Of a stretch of DNA of 7,554 nt, positions 1-5,788 are shown one piece after another. Every line of letters starts with the position of its first letter. Within the stretch, counting starts at the first letter, position 1. Where the stretch lies: contig JAJZRT010000168.1 in assembly GCA_021802595.1 (NCBI GenBank), forward strand, positions 1-7,554. Direction: 5' to 3'. The notes beneath the pieces were generated by a model. That model was not told the DNA's origin. It made no database searches and worked only from the letters and a program-made list of their open reading frames with translations. Position numbers and translations under genes: made by a program. Source of the DNA: Pseudomonadota bacterium. GTDB lineage: Bacteria > Pseudomonadota > Gammaproteobacteria > Burkholderiales > Thiobacillaceae.

Positions 1-174
1 GCCGGCACCGGCAATGCCAGCCAGCTATTGAACGAAACCGGGGAAGACGTGCTGTATCTGGAAATCGGCGACCGCACGCCGGGCGATGAAGTCACCTACC
101 CCGACGACGACCTGTTCGCCACCTTCTCCGGCGGCCAGTGGCGCTTCTTCCACAAGGACGGCACGCCGTATTGA
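1..174 (+). CDS. Cupin-domain protein, C-terminal fragment
   Basis: Frame 1 is open from the window edge to a TGA at 172-174, giving 57 residues; the start lies outside the window. The stretch YLEIGDRTPGDEVTYPDDD, at about residues 19-37, is characteristic of the C-terminal part of small single-domain cupin proteins. In these, a beta-strand ending in LEIGDR is followed by an acidic loop and a short aromatic tail (here QWRFFHKDGTPY). Such proteins fold as a small beta-barrel and bind a metal or a sugar-like ligand. The metal-binding histidines would sit upstream and cannot be checked. The EamA transporter follows on the same strand 75 bp downstream with no visible terminator between them, so co-transcription is possible. 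The fold is fairly sure; the specific function is unknown. Confidence 0.75.
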   Translation, partial: AGTGNASQLLNETGEDVLYLEIGDRTPGDEVTYPDDDLFATFSGGQWRFFHKDGTPY

Positions 175-249
175 ACGGGCGCCATCAGGCAAGCGTTTGC
201 GCTGCCAGTGGTAAGGTGCGCGCTACCGCTTGTCCCGGGATTCCATCGT

Positions 250-1167
250 ATGACAGCTGAAGCCCTCCCTGCTCCGGCCCACCGCCGCCACCTGTTCAAA
301 GGCTTAGCGGCTGCGGCTGCAGTCGTCGTGGTCTGGTCCGGATTCAACATCGTCTCCCGGCTGGGTGGGCGCAGCCCGCTCACGCCCTATGACATGGCGG
401 CCATCCGCTTTCTCTTCTCGGGCATCGTATGTCTGCCGTTCGTGCTGGCCCGATGGCGACGCCTCGCGTGGCCGCGGTTGGCCGTGCTCGCCGCGTTCGG
501 CGGCATGAGCTACGGCTTGCTGGTCTACTCGGGCTTTTCGCTGGCGCCGGCCGCCCATGCGGGCATCCTGGTCAATGGCGGCATTCCGTTTGCGACCGCA
601 CTGATCGCCTGGCTCATCCTCGGGCACCGCCCCGGCATCCGGTCCGAATTCGCCCTGCTGGTCGCAGGCCTGGGGATCGTGCTGATCGGCCTCCACAGCT
701 TCGGCCAGTTTGCCGGGGCGCCCGCCCATCAATGGGTGGGGGATGTGTTCTTCCTGCTTGCCGCACTCTGCTATGCCTCATTCGGCTTGTTGCTCAAGCA
801 CTGGCATGTCTCGCCGCTCGACGCCACGATTGGCATCGCGGTGATTTCGATGGTTTGCTACACGCCGGTCTATCTGCTGTTCCTGCCCAAGGCCATCGCC
901 ACCGTTCCGCTGTCGTTCGTCCTGCTGCAGGGCGTGTATCAGGGCATCCTGGCCGCCTCGATTGCAGGCCTGCTCTTCGCCTATGCCATCCACAACATCG
1001 GACCGCAGCGGGCCACCCTCATGCTGGCCATGGTGCCGGGCATCTCGGCCGTCGCTGCCGTCCCCCTGCTGAAGGAATCCCTCGATGCCGTGACCGTGGT
1101 AGGCGTCGCCCTGGTGACGATCGGCGCGGTGCTGGGTGCAACGCATCAAACCGCAAAACGAGGATGA
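250..1167 (+). CDS. EamA/DMT-family transporter
   Basis: This 305-residue, very hydrophobic protein has about ten predicted membrane helices in two repeated halves, EamA 1 at about residues 20-147 and EamA 2 at about 162-297. That is the usual size and layout of drug/metabolite transporters. The first helix carries the family-like VVWSGFNIVSR stretch. The second repeat ends with the typical PLLKESLDAVTVVGVALVT pattern, a glutamate in a short loop before the last helix. It is an inner-membrane exporter or permease of a small metabolite; the substrate cannot be read from sequence. I chose ATG at 250, preceded by GGGA at 237-240 nine bases away. An in-frame GTG at 208 would add 14 residues but has no ribosome binding site and adds a poor leader. 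A cupin gene lies just upstream, possibly in the same transcript. Confidence 0.9.
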   Translation: MTAEALPAPAHRRHLFKGLAAAAAVVVVWSGFNIVSRLGGRSPLTPYDMAAIRFLFSGIVCLPFVLARWRRLAWPRLAVLAAFGGMSYGLLVYSGFSLAPAAHAGILVNGGIPFATALIAWLILGHRPGIRSEFALLVAGLGIVLIGLHSFGQFAGAPAHQWVGDVFFLLAALCYASFGLLLKHWHVSPLDATIGIAVISMVCYTPVYLLFLPKAIATVPLSFVLLQGVYQGILAASIAGLLFAYAIHNIGPQRATLMLAMVPGISAVAAVPLLKESLDAVTVVGVALVTIGAVLGATHQTAKRG

Positions 1168-1253
1168 AGAGCGAACGATCCCGGGGTGATGTGGCCACAG
1201 GAGAATCCCTGGACGGGATATTGCCTATTCAGGAGGGATGGCCGCTCGCCCCT

Positions 1254-1259
1254 TATAAT
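1254..1259 (+). promoter_or_regulatory. Candidate -10 box for the DUF2846 lipoprotein gene
   Basis: A perfect TATAAT lies in the 206-bp spacer between the EamA gene and the lipoprotein gene, on the lipoprotein's strand. No good -35 box is at the normal distance: the best TTG-containing hexamer, TTGCCT at 1221-1226, is 27 bases upstream, too far. If used, it would leave a leader of roughly 105-110 bases that contains the small inverted repeat CCAGC-TC-GCTGG at 1296-1307. This is a consensus match only. Confidence 0.35.
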
Positions 1260-1373
1260 CCGCAGGCTCGCAACGGAATGTCTTGCCCTACCCGTCCAGC
1301 TCGCTGGAAGCGAGGGGCCGGATGCAACGCATGCCTTGCGCGCATTCATCCATAAACAAAGGGGGAGTAACCA

Positions 1374-1832
1374 ATGAATAAGCATATTGCCACGGCGGCA
1401 CTGACCGCTGTCCTGGTATCCGGGTGTGCCTCGGTTCCAATGGAAAGCAAGGACGCCTCAACCCAGGCCAAACAATTCAATCCGCCCTCGGCTGGCAACG
1501 CCGGGCTATATGTCTATCGCGACAGCTTCGTCGGCAAGGCGCTCAAGAAGAACCTCTGGGTAGACGGCAAGTGCCTGGGCGAATCCGCGCCGGATGTCTT
1601 CTTCTACGAAGAAGTCAAAGGCGACCAGGAACACAAGATCTCGACCGAATCCGAATTCTCACCCAACGACCTCGCGATCAAAACCGCGGCAGGGCGGAAT
1701 TACTACATCCGCCAGTACATCAAACTCGGCGTATTTGTCGGCGGCGCCAACCTGGAAGTCGTGAACGAGGACGAAGCGAAGCAGGCCATCGCGAGCCTTG
1801 ATCTGGCCAAGAACGGCACCTGCAGCAAGTAG
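1374..1832 (+). CDS. DUF2846-family lipoprotein
   Basis: This is a 152-residue secreted lipoprotein. A short basic N-terminus (MNKH), a hydrophobic core and a lipobox VSGC put the lipidated cysteine at residue 18. The mature part holds the DUF2846 pattern: a GLYVYRDSFVGKA strand (about 44-56), LWVDGKCLGE (61-70), then FFYEEVKGDQEHKIS (76-90) and a C-terminal beta-rich stretch with RNYYIRQYIKLGVFVGG. Members are small beta-sandwich envelope lipoproteins with no established reaction. Cysteines 67 and 150 could form a disulfide in the periplasm. The start is secure: GGGGGAG at 1361-1367 lies six bases before the ATG. It appears monocistronic, facing the DUF2339 gene. With lysine at +2 of the mature protein (C-A-S-V), there is no aspartate retention signal, so outer-membrane sorting is more likely. 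Confidence 0.87.
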   Translation: MNKHIATAALTAVLVSGCASVPMESKDASTQAKQFNPPSAGNAGLYVYRDSFVGKALKKNLWVDGKCLGESAPDVFFYEEVKGDQEHKISTESEFSPNDLAIKTAAGRNYYIRQYIKLGVFVGGANLEVVNEDEAKQAIASLDLAKNGTCSK

Positions 1833-1860
1833 GCCTCGCTGCACGTACTGAACGCCGCAG

Positions 1861-1923
1861 CGCAACCTGGGGCAGGTCTTGCATCCGATACGCTGACGCA
1901 AGGCCTGCCCCGTCGTCGTTGCG
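1861..1923. terminator. Large stem-loop between convergent genes, probable bidirectional terminator
   Basis: GGGGCAGGTCTTGC (1869-1882) pairs with GCAAGGCCTGCCCC (1898-1911). This makes a 14-pair stem with one T-G wobble and a 15-base loop. An outer stem, CGCAAC (1861-1866) with GTTGCG (1918-1923), encloses it across a two-base and a six-base bulge. It starts 28 bases after the lipoprotein stop and ends 53 bases before the DUF2339 stop, the expected place for a shared terminator. There is no long T tract on either side, so it is not a textbook intrinsic terminator. It may instead act as an mRNA 3'-end stabiliser. Confidence 0.6.
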
Positions 1924-1976
1924 TTCCGGGCGAATTGGCGTGAAAGTGGCCGGCTCAAGAGCGTGGGTTTCGCTGC

Positions 1977-3692
1977 CTAGCCCGCAACCGCCTGGCCATC
2001 CAGCTGGTCGACCTTCTTGTACATCCAGCCGCCCGCGTACAGCGTCACGCCGAGCACGACCAGCAGACCGATGCGCACCAGGGGCGCAGCATGCGAAAGA
2101 TCGAACAGCATGACCTTGGCGGCGGAGGCTGCAAAGATCAGCAGCGAGGACTTGCCGAGCAGCTTGTCGCGGGTACGGAACGCCAGCGCCAGGCAGGCGA
2201 GCGCCACCACGCCCCAGGCGAACGAAACCGCGAGCCGGCCATCCAGAATCTGTACTGCAGCGCTCATCATCGCAACGTGTCCGACGTAGAGTGCGACCGT
2301 CGCGAAATCGGCCAGATTCGGCGTGCGACGCACCAACACGTAGGCGACATAGAGCGACGCTGCGTACAGCAGCGCCAGCACCTCGTGTGCCGGCACGTCA
2401 TCGAGGCCGGAGCCGATCACGACGCGCTGGTAGTTGAGCACAAAGATCACCAGAACCAGCGTGCGCACCGGCCAGAGCAGCGACGCATGCTCGCCGCGCG
2501 TGCGGACGTATAGACCCAGCGCAGGCAACAGCAGCAAGGCCACCCAGGGCGCGAACGCGGCCGGCAACAACTCCATGTAGCCCGCGTGGAAAACTGCCAG
2601 CGCTGCATAGGTGCCCACCAGCATCGAACTCGCCGGCAGCGCCCCGAGCACCCGCTTCGCGACGAGGTGAGCAACCAGCAATACGGCCACGCTGCCGAGC
2701 GCAATCCAGGGTGCGAATGATGGGATGTGACGCTCGAGCAGTCCGTACTGCAATGCATAGAAAATCAGCAGCAGCGGCAGGTGGGCCATTGCCTCCTGGC
2801 TCCGCATCGGACGGCGATGCCGTACCGAAAAGGCGATCGCGCCGGCAAGGAAGATTGCAAACTGCAAGGCCTGGAAGGCAAAGGCCGCCTCCCATTCGTC
2901 TGGCGCCATCTGGTTCCACAGAAATTGGAAACCGAGCAGCGCGAGATAGGCCGCGAGCAGATAGGGACGACGAACGGCGATCCAGATGGAATAGAGACAG
3001 AACAGCACGCTCCAGGCCGAGAAGTAGATCACCAGGTCGACCACCGAACCGGCGAGCGTATGCAGCAGAAACGGAGCCGAGTACGAACCCACGACCGCAA
3101 AGAGGCCATAGACCTCGCTCTCGAACATCCGCCCCAGCCACAGCGCCGCAAGGCAGGTGAGGAACACCGCACCCGCCGCCATCTGCACCCCGATCAGCTG
3201 GTAGTAGAGGTGCGCGCCGTAGATCGCGAGGAACAACACCACCAGGCCGCCCGCGGGCAACAGGCTTGCATACTGCCTGTCCGCGGAACGTAGCTTCAGC
3301 CCCGCGCCGATCAGTGCAAATCCCGACAGCACGGCCAGCGCCAACTGCCGCTCCGGCGTCAGCCAGCCCGCATCCAGCGCCAGCCGGATCAGGTAGGCCA
3401 CCGCCAGCACCAGCGCTGTCGCGCCGGTCCAGCCCAGAACCTGCGTCACCGACAAGGTGCTGCCGCCTGCCCGCGACGATTCCGTTATACCGTATTGCGG
3501 ATCCATGACCCGGCGCGCCATTGCCGGATCGGCATGTGCCGGTCGAACCGTTTCCTGTCCACCTGCGGCAGGCGGCGTTTCGGCGCGGGAAGCGGGATCG
3601 GCCGTTTGCGTGGCCGGCATTGCCGGCAGCAGGCGCTCGATTCGTTCCAGCCGGGCTTCGACTTGTGCGAGGCGTTCCTCGAGGGTTTTCAC
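1977..3692 (-). CDS. DUF2339 multi-helix membrane protein
   Basis: This 571-residue protein begins with a short charged coiled-coil, LEERLAQVEARLERIERLL (residues 4-22). A proline/alanine-rich linker follows to about residue 75, then a long series of hydrophobic helices from about residue 82 to the end. Family-like landmarks are YLIRLALDAGWLTPERQLAL (about 100-119), a GGLVVLFLAIYGAHLYY segment near 148-164, and near the C-terminus AAKVMLFDLSHAAPLVRIG followed by a final helix and GGWMYKK. DUF2339 proteins are inner-membrane proteins of unknown role; many I remember are 800-1000 residues, so this is a short version. The start is GTG at 3690-3692, supported by GGGAGGAG at 3700-3707 eight bases away. 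The gene points away from the phosphoribulokinase-like gene on the same strand but is separated from it by 351 bp with repeats, so it probably has its own promoter. Confidence 0.88.
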   Translation of the reverse strand: MKTLEERLAQVEARLERIERLLPAMPATQTADPASRAETPPAAGGQETVRPAHADPAMARRVMDPQYGITESSRAGGSTLSVTQVLGWTGATALVLAVAYLIRLALDAGWLTPERQLALAVLSGFALIGAGLKLRSADRQYASLLPAGGLVVLFLAIYGAHLYYQLIGVQMAAGAVFLTCLAALWLGRMFESEVYGLFAVVGSYSAPFLLHTLAGSVVDLVIYFSAWSVLFCLYSIWIAVRRPYLLAAYLALLGFQFLWNQMAPDEWEAAFAFQALQFAIFLAGAIAFSVRHRRPMRSQEAMAHLPLLLIFYALQYGLLERHIPSFAPWIALGSVAVLLVAHLVAKRVLGALPASSMLVGTYAALAVFHAGYMELLPAAFAPWVALLLLPALGLYVRTRGEHASLLWPVRTLVLVIFVLNYQRVVIGSGLDDVPAHEVLALLYAASLYVAYVLVRRTPNLADFATVALYVGHVAMMSAAVQILDGRLAVSFAWGVVALACLALAFRTRDKLLGKSSLLIFAASAAKVMLFDLSHAAPLVRIGLLVVLGVTLYAGGWMYKKVDQLDGQAVAG

Positions 3693-3699
3693 GATGCGG

Positions 3700-3707
3700 C
3701 TCCTCCC
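3700..3707 (-). promoter_or_regulatory. Strong ribosome binding site fixing the GTG start of the DUF2339 gene
   Basis: Read on the minus strand the sequence is GGGAGGAG, followed by eight bases (CCGCATC plus one) and then GTGAAAACC. This is close to a full anti-Shine-Dalgarno match at normal spacing. It favours the GTG start, which also places the coiled-coil exactly at the N-terminus. Confidence 0.75.
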
Positions 3708-3925
3708 GATATTTTTGTAGTTGCGATGTTACCGCGTGGTCCCGTCCCGACGTTGGGTCCTGGAGCGGTCAGGCCTTGCCGTACACGGCCTGCCCCGGTG
3801 GCGCCGCGTGCCCCGCAGCCTGCGCATCATTTGAAGCAGGCACGCCACGGGACCCGGGCTTGTCTCTTGTCGCACCTGATCGAGCACGAACGCTTCAGGG
3901 GAACGCTGAACACGTTGACCTCGCC

Positions 3926-4020
3926 CATGGTTCGACAAGCTCACCACAAACGAGATCAACAGCGTGCCGTTCGTCCCCTCGACGAGCTCACGACGCAGCC
4001 CGAGCCTGTCGAAGGACGGG
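3926..4020. repeat. REP-like intergenic repeat cluster (three half-units)
   Basis: Three related half-units can be aligned: TTCGACAAGCTCACCAC (3931-3947), CTCGACGAGCTCACGAC (3979-3995) and, in the opposite orientation, GAGCCTGTCGAAGG (4002-4015). The last two form an imperfect hairpin: TCGACGAGCTC (3980-3990) against GAGCCTGTCGA (4002-4012), with two central mismatches. From memory, the core TTCGACAAGCTCA / GAGCCTGTCGAA belongs to a family of short palindromic repeats found between genes in many beta- and gammaproteobacteria. The accidental peptide MVRQAHH encoded by unit one turns up in many spurious small ORFs. It lies just downstream of the kinase-like stop codon, where it may trim or stabilise the mRNA 3' end. 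Confidence 0.75.
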
Positions 4021-4043
4021 TTCAGTGTTTCTTTAGCGACGTC

Positions 4044-4988
4044 TCACTCCGCCGCCGCGCTGCGCGCCTCCATGAACCGGGCCAGGATCGGCCTGCAAAT
4101 CACGCCGAGGGCGAGGCGCAGGTTATTGGTGGGAATCACCATCGTGGTCGGGCGCGACATGAAGGCATCGGGAATGCGCTTGAGCATATCGCGAAAATCA
4201 TGGCGCTCGCGATCGCGGAAATGGATGACGCAGAGCGACTCGTCGGCCAGCGGCACGTCGCGCGCGATGAACGGGTCGGAGGTATCCACCAGCGGCATGC
4301 GCTGGATGTTGATGTCGGTCAGGCCGAACTGGGGAACGATGTAATGGATGTAGTCGTCCATCCGGCGCAGGATGGTCTCCACCGATTCCTCGGGCGTGCA
4401 CGTGCCCTTCCTGCAGTCGCGGTGGATCTTCTGGATCCACTCCAGGTTGATGGCGGGCGCCACGCCGATCAGCAGGTCCACATGCCGGGCCACGTCGACG
4501 CCCTGGCGCCCCGTGCGGCGATCGATTTGCGGCGGGAAGTGGCGCGAGTCGACCTTGCGGCGCGTCCAGGTGTTGGCCACCACGCCGCCATGCTGTCCCT
4601 CGTAGAACAGGAGATCGCTGCCCGGCGGCAGCGGCGACCAGGGCGTGAACTCGCCCGGCGGCACGCCCAGCTTCTCGCCGTGCTCGGCCGTATGCGCATA
4701 CTGGCGGTAAATGCCGCTGCCGCATTCGCCATAGGTCCGGAAAAACGCCTCCAGCTCCTGGAAATGATTGCACTCCGGCCCGAACCAGGACACGTTGCGG
4801 CCGCTGCCCCGCGCTTCCTCGAGCAGTGCGGCGAACTGCCGGTCGGTATAGCGACGGAACCCGTCGCCATGAACGATCGCGGGCTTGATGTTCAGGCGCT
4901 CGAAAATGAACTTGAACGTGTGGCGTATCGTGGACAGCCCGGCGCCGGACGAGCCCGTCACGGCAATGATGGGATGCTGCTGGGACAT
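4044..4988 (-). CDS. Phosphoribulokinase-family protein, divergent (prk/prkB-like)
   Basis: This 314-residue protein matches the bacterial phosphoribulokinase fold, the ATP-dependent enzyme that makes ribulose 1,5-bisphosphate from ribulose 5-phosphate. It has the P-loop GSSGAGLST (12-20), catalytic-type Asp42 in HGDGF, PGEFTPW (111-117), DLLFYEGQHGGVV (125-137), NLEWIQKIHRD (181-191), LRRMDDYIHYIVPQFGLTDI (207-226) and VDTSDPFIARDVP (234-246). Differences from the canonical enzyme as I recall it: the usual GDxFHR reads GDGFRR (residue 45 His to Arg), the following conserved Arg is shifted (YTDRQ), and the Arg a few residues after HRD is Gly in DCRKGTC. About 23 extra residues, rich in Arg, lie between HGGVV and VARHVDLLIG (about 139-163), while the canonical protein is about 290 residues long. 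The overall wording is closer to E. coli PrkB than to Calvin-cycle Prk. A GGGGGG run about 12 bases before the ATG is a poor ribosome binding site. No RuBisCO or CbbR gene is in view. Confidence 0.85.
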   Translation of the reverse strand: MSQQHPIIAVTGSSGAGLSTIRHTFKFIFERLNIKPAIVHGDGFRRYTDRQFAALLEEARGSGRNVSWFGPECNHFQELEAFFRTYGECGSGIYRQYAHTAEHGEKLGVPPGEFTPWSPLPPGSDLLFYEGQHGGVVANTWTRRKVDSRHFPPQIDRRTGRQGVDVARHVDLLIGVAPAINLEWIQKIHRDCRKGTCTPEESVETILRRMDDYIHYIVPQFGLTDINIQRMPLVDTSDPFIARDVPLADESLCVIHFRDRERHDFRDMLKRIPDAFMSRPTTMVIPTNNLRLALGVICRPILARFMEARSAAAE

Positions 4989-5027
4989 GGTCTGTTATTC
5001 CCCCCCGGATTGGCCAGACGGCCGCAG

Positions 5028-5040
5028 TACACAAAGTGTA
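5028..5040. promoter_or_regulatory. Short perfect inverted repeat upstream of the kinase-like gene
   Basis: TACAC-AAA-GTGTA is a perfect 5-bp inverted repeat with a 3-base centre, 40 bases upstream of the kinase-like start and 187 bases upstream of the divergent exported-protein gene. On the minus strand the same stretch reads TTACACT, a fair -10-like sequence. It could be an operator overlapping the kinase promoter, but a repeat this short can arise by chance. Confidence 0.3.
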
Positions 5041-5126
5041 ACCCGGCGCCCCTCACGAAGAACAGCATCCGCTCATCGCGAGGCCAGGGCCCGTCAAGCG
5101 CGTGGAGTCCATTCGAGCCCTGCTCC

Positions 5127-5158
5127 TTGATACACGCGCCATTGTTGCCCGATATAAC
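5127..5158 (+). promoter_or_regulatory. Candidate promoter of the 5227-5718 gene
   Basis: TTGATA at 5127-5132 matches the -35 consensus at five of six bases and TATAAC at 5153-5158 matches the -10 consensus at five of six. The spacer is 20 bases, longer than the usual 16-18. The overlapping GATATA gives an 18-base spacer but is a weaker -10. The leader would be about 60 bases and ends in a T/A-rich patch and GGGAG. Confidence 0.35.
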
Positions 5159-5226
5159 CACCGCCCTCGGGAAACCGTGGTCTGCCCGCTATTGTTCTGT
5201 TATTTTGTCAAAAAAGGGAGATTGTC

Positions 5227-5718
5227 ATGAAAGCCATACATGGATTGTTCGCGGTGTCCTTGGCCTGTCTTGCGACAGCATCTGCTCGAGCCGAGGACGT
5301 TGTGCAAGTGTCTTCGCGCATTCCCTATCAAAGCGACGATGTCGCGAATGACGACGTCCGCAAGGAATGCGACTGGAATACCACCATGCCGCGCTATCTG
5401 GCAGCGGAGTCCGATGGGCGTGTGATCGTAGCGGAGAATAAATCCAGCACGAATACCGGAAAAAGGCTGGTACTGGTTGCCACCAATCTCCACACACTGG
5501 GCGGCGGAGGCTGGACCGGACCGAAGTGGCTCGTGCTGGAAGGGAAGCTCATGCAGGGTGACAAACTGCTGGGAAATTTTGAAGTCAGGCGCCAGACGAT
5601 TGGCGGCTCATTCCGAGCTTGCTCGACATTGGAATCTCTCAGTGAGGAAATTTCGGATGACATTCTGGAATGGCTGAAACAGCCAGGTCTGAATGCCAAA
5701 TTGGGCGACGCAGGCTAG
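5227..5718 (+). CDS. Exported protein of unknown function
   Basis: This is a 163-residue protein with a classical signal peptide: MK, a hydrophobic core to about residue 18, and probable cleavage after ASARA at residue 22. The mature part, about 141 residues, has no lipobox and no membrane helix. It contains two cysteines, C48 (RKECDW) and C132 (FRACSTLE), that could form a disulfide. A hydrophobic beta-like block, WLVLEGKLMQGDKLLGNFEV (101-120), is followed by RRQTIGGSF and an acidic helix ending ISDDILEWLKQPG. The layout recalls small envelope proteins in which a beta-domain is followed by a helix ending in a WL motif, somewhat like DUF4410, but I do not recognise a named family. The start is well supported by GGGAG at 5216-5220, six bases before ATG. 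The tandem-thioredoxin gene follows 70 bp downstream with no terminator between, so an operon is likely. Base composition is slightly more AT-rich than the neighbours. Confidence 0.82.
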   Translation: MKAIHGLFAVSLACLATASARAEDVVQVSSRIPYQSDDVANDDVRKECDWNTTMPRYLAAESDGRVIVAENKSSTNTGKRLVLVATNLHTLGGGGWTGPKWLVLEGKLMQGDKLLGNFEVRRQTIGGSFRACSTLESLSEEISDDILEWLKQPGLNAKLGDAG

Positions 5719-5788
5719 CCGTGCAGACCTTTGTGAAGCCCCGGGGAAAAATAAACAGGACGGCTCCGGCAACCGGGATGGAGAACAC

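Larger units (their letters stand above)
3693..4043. other. 351-bp intergenic region between the phosphoribulokinase-like and DUF2339 genes
   Basis: No credible gene lies here. The part next to DUF2339 holds its ribosome binding site. A weak inverted repeat, CAGGCC (3770-3775) with GGCCTG (3787-3792), lies in the middle. The part nearest the kinase-like gene (3926-4020) holds REP-like repeats, described separately. I could not find a convincing promoter for DUF2339. The AT-rich patch 3708-3722 is the likeliest -10 area, but no box there matches well. Confidence 0.6.

Noticed and set aside
208..249. GTG start adding 14 residues to the EamA transporter
   Set aside because: No Shine-Dalgarno sequence lies upstream of 208, whereas GGGA precedes the ATG at 250 at an acceptable distance.
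429..1355. 308-codon plus-strand frame overlapping the EamA gene
   Set aside because: The translation is Arg/Gly/Ala-rich with no helices or motifs, while the overlapping frame encodes a clear ten-helix transporter.
1186..1377. Small plus-strand frame of 63 codons in the spacer before the lipoprotein
   Set aside because: No ribosome binding site precedes it, it overlaps the lipoprotein start, and the product has no recognisable feature; the candidate promoter lies inside it.
3770..3792. Inverted repeat CAGGCC/GGCCTG as a terminator or operator
   Set aside because: Only six pairs with an 11-base loop, no T tract, and such GC-rich palindromes are expected by chance at this base composition.
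3495..5351. 618-codon plus-strand open frame spanning the intergenic repeats and running antisense to the kinase-like gene
   Set aside because: It overlaps the start of DUF2339, all of the kinase-like gene and the start of the 5227 gene. It runs through the REP-like repeats, and its translation is rich in Arg/His/Ala without domain features, as expected of a GC-rich shadow frame.
5693..5788. Upstream extension of the tandem-thioredoxin protein by 32 residues
   Set aside because: It would overlap the end of the previous gene, has no ribosome binding site, and would place a polar segment before the signal peptide; ATG at 5789 has GGAG at good spacing.
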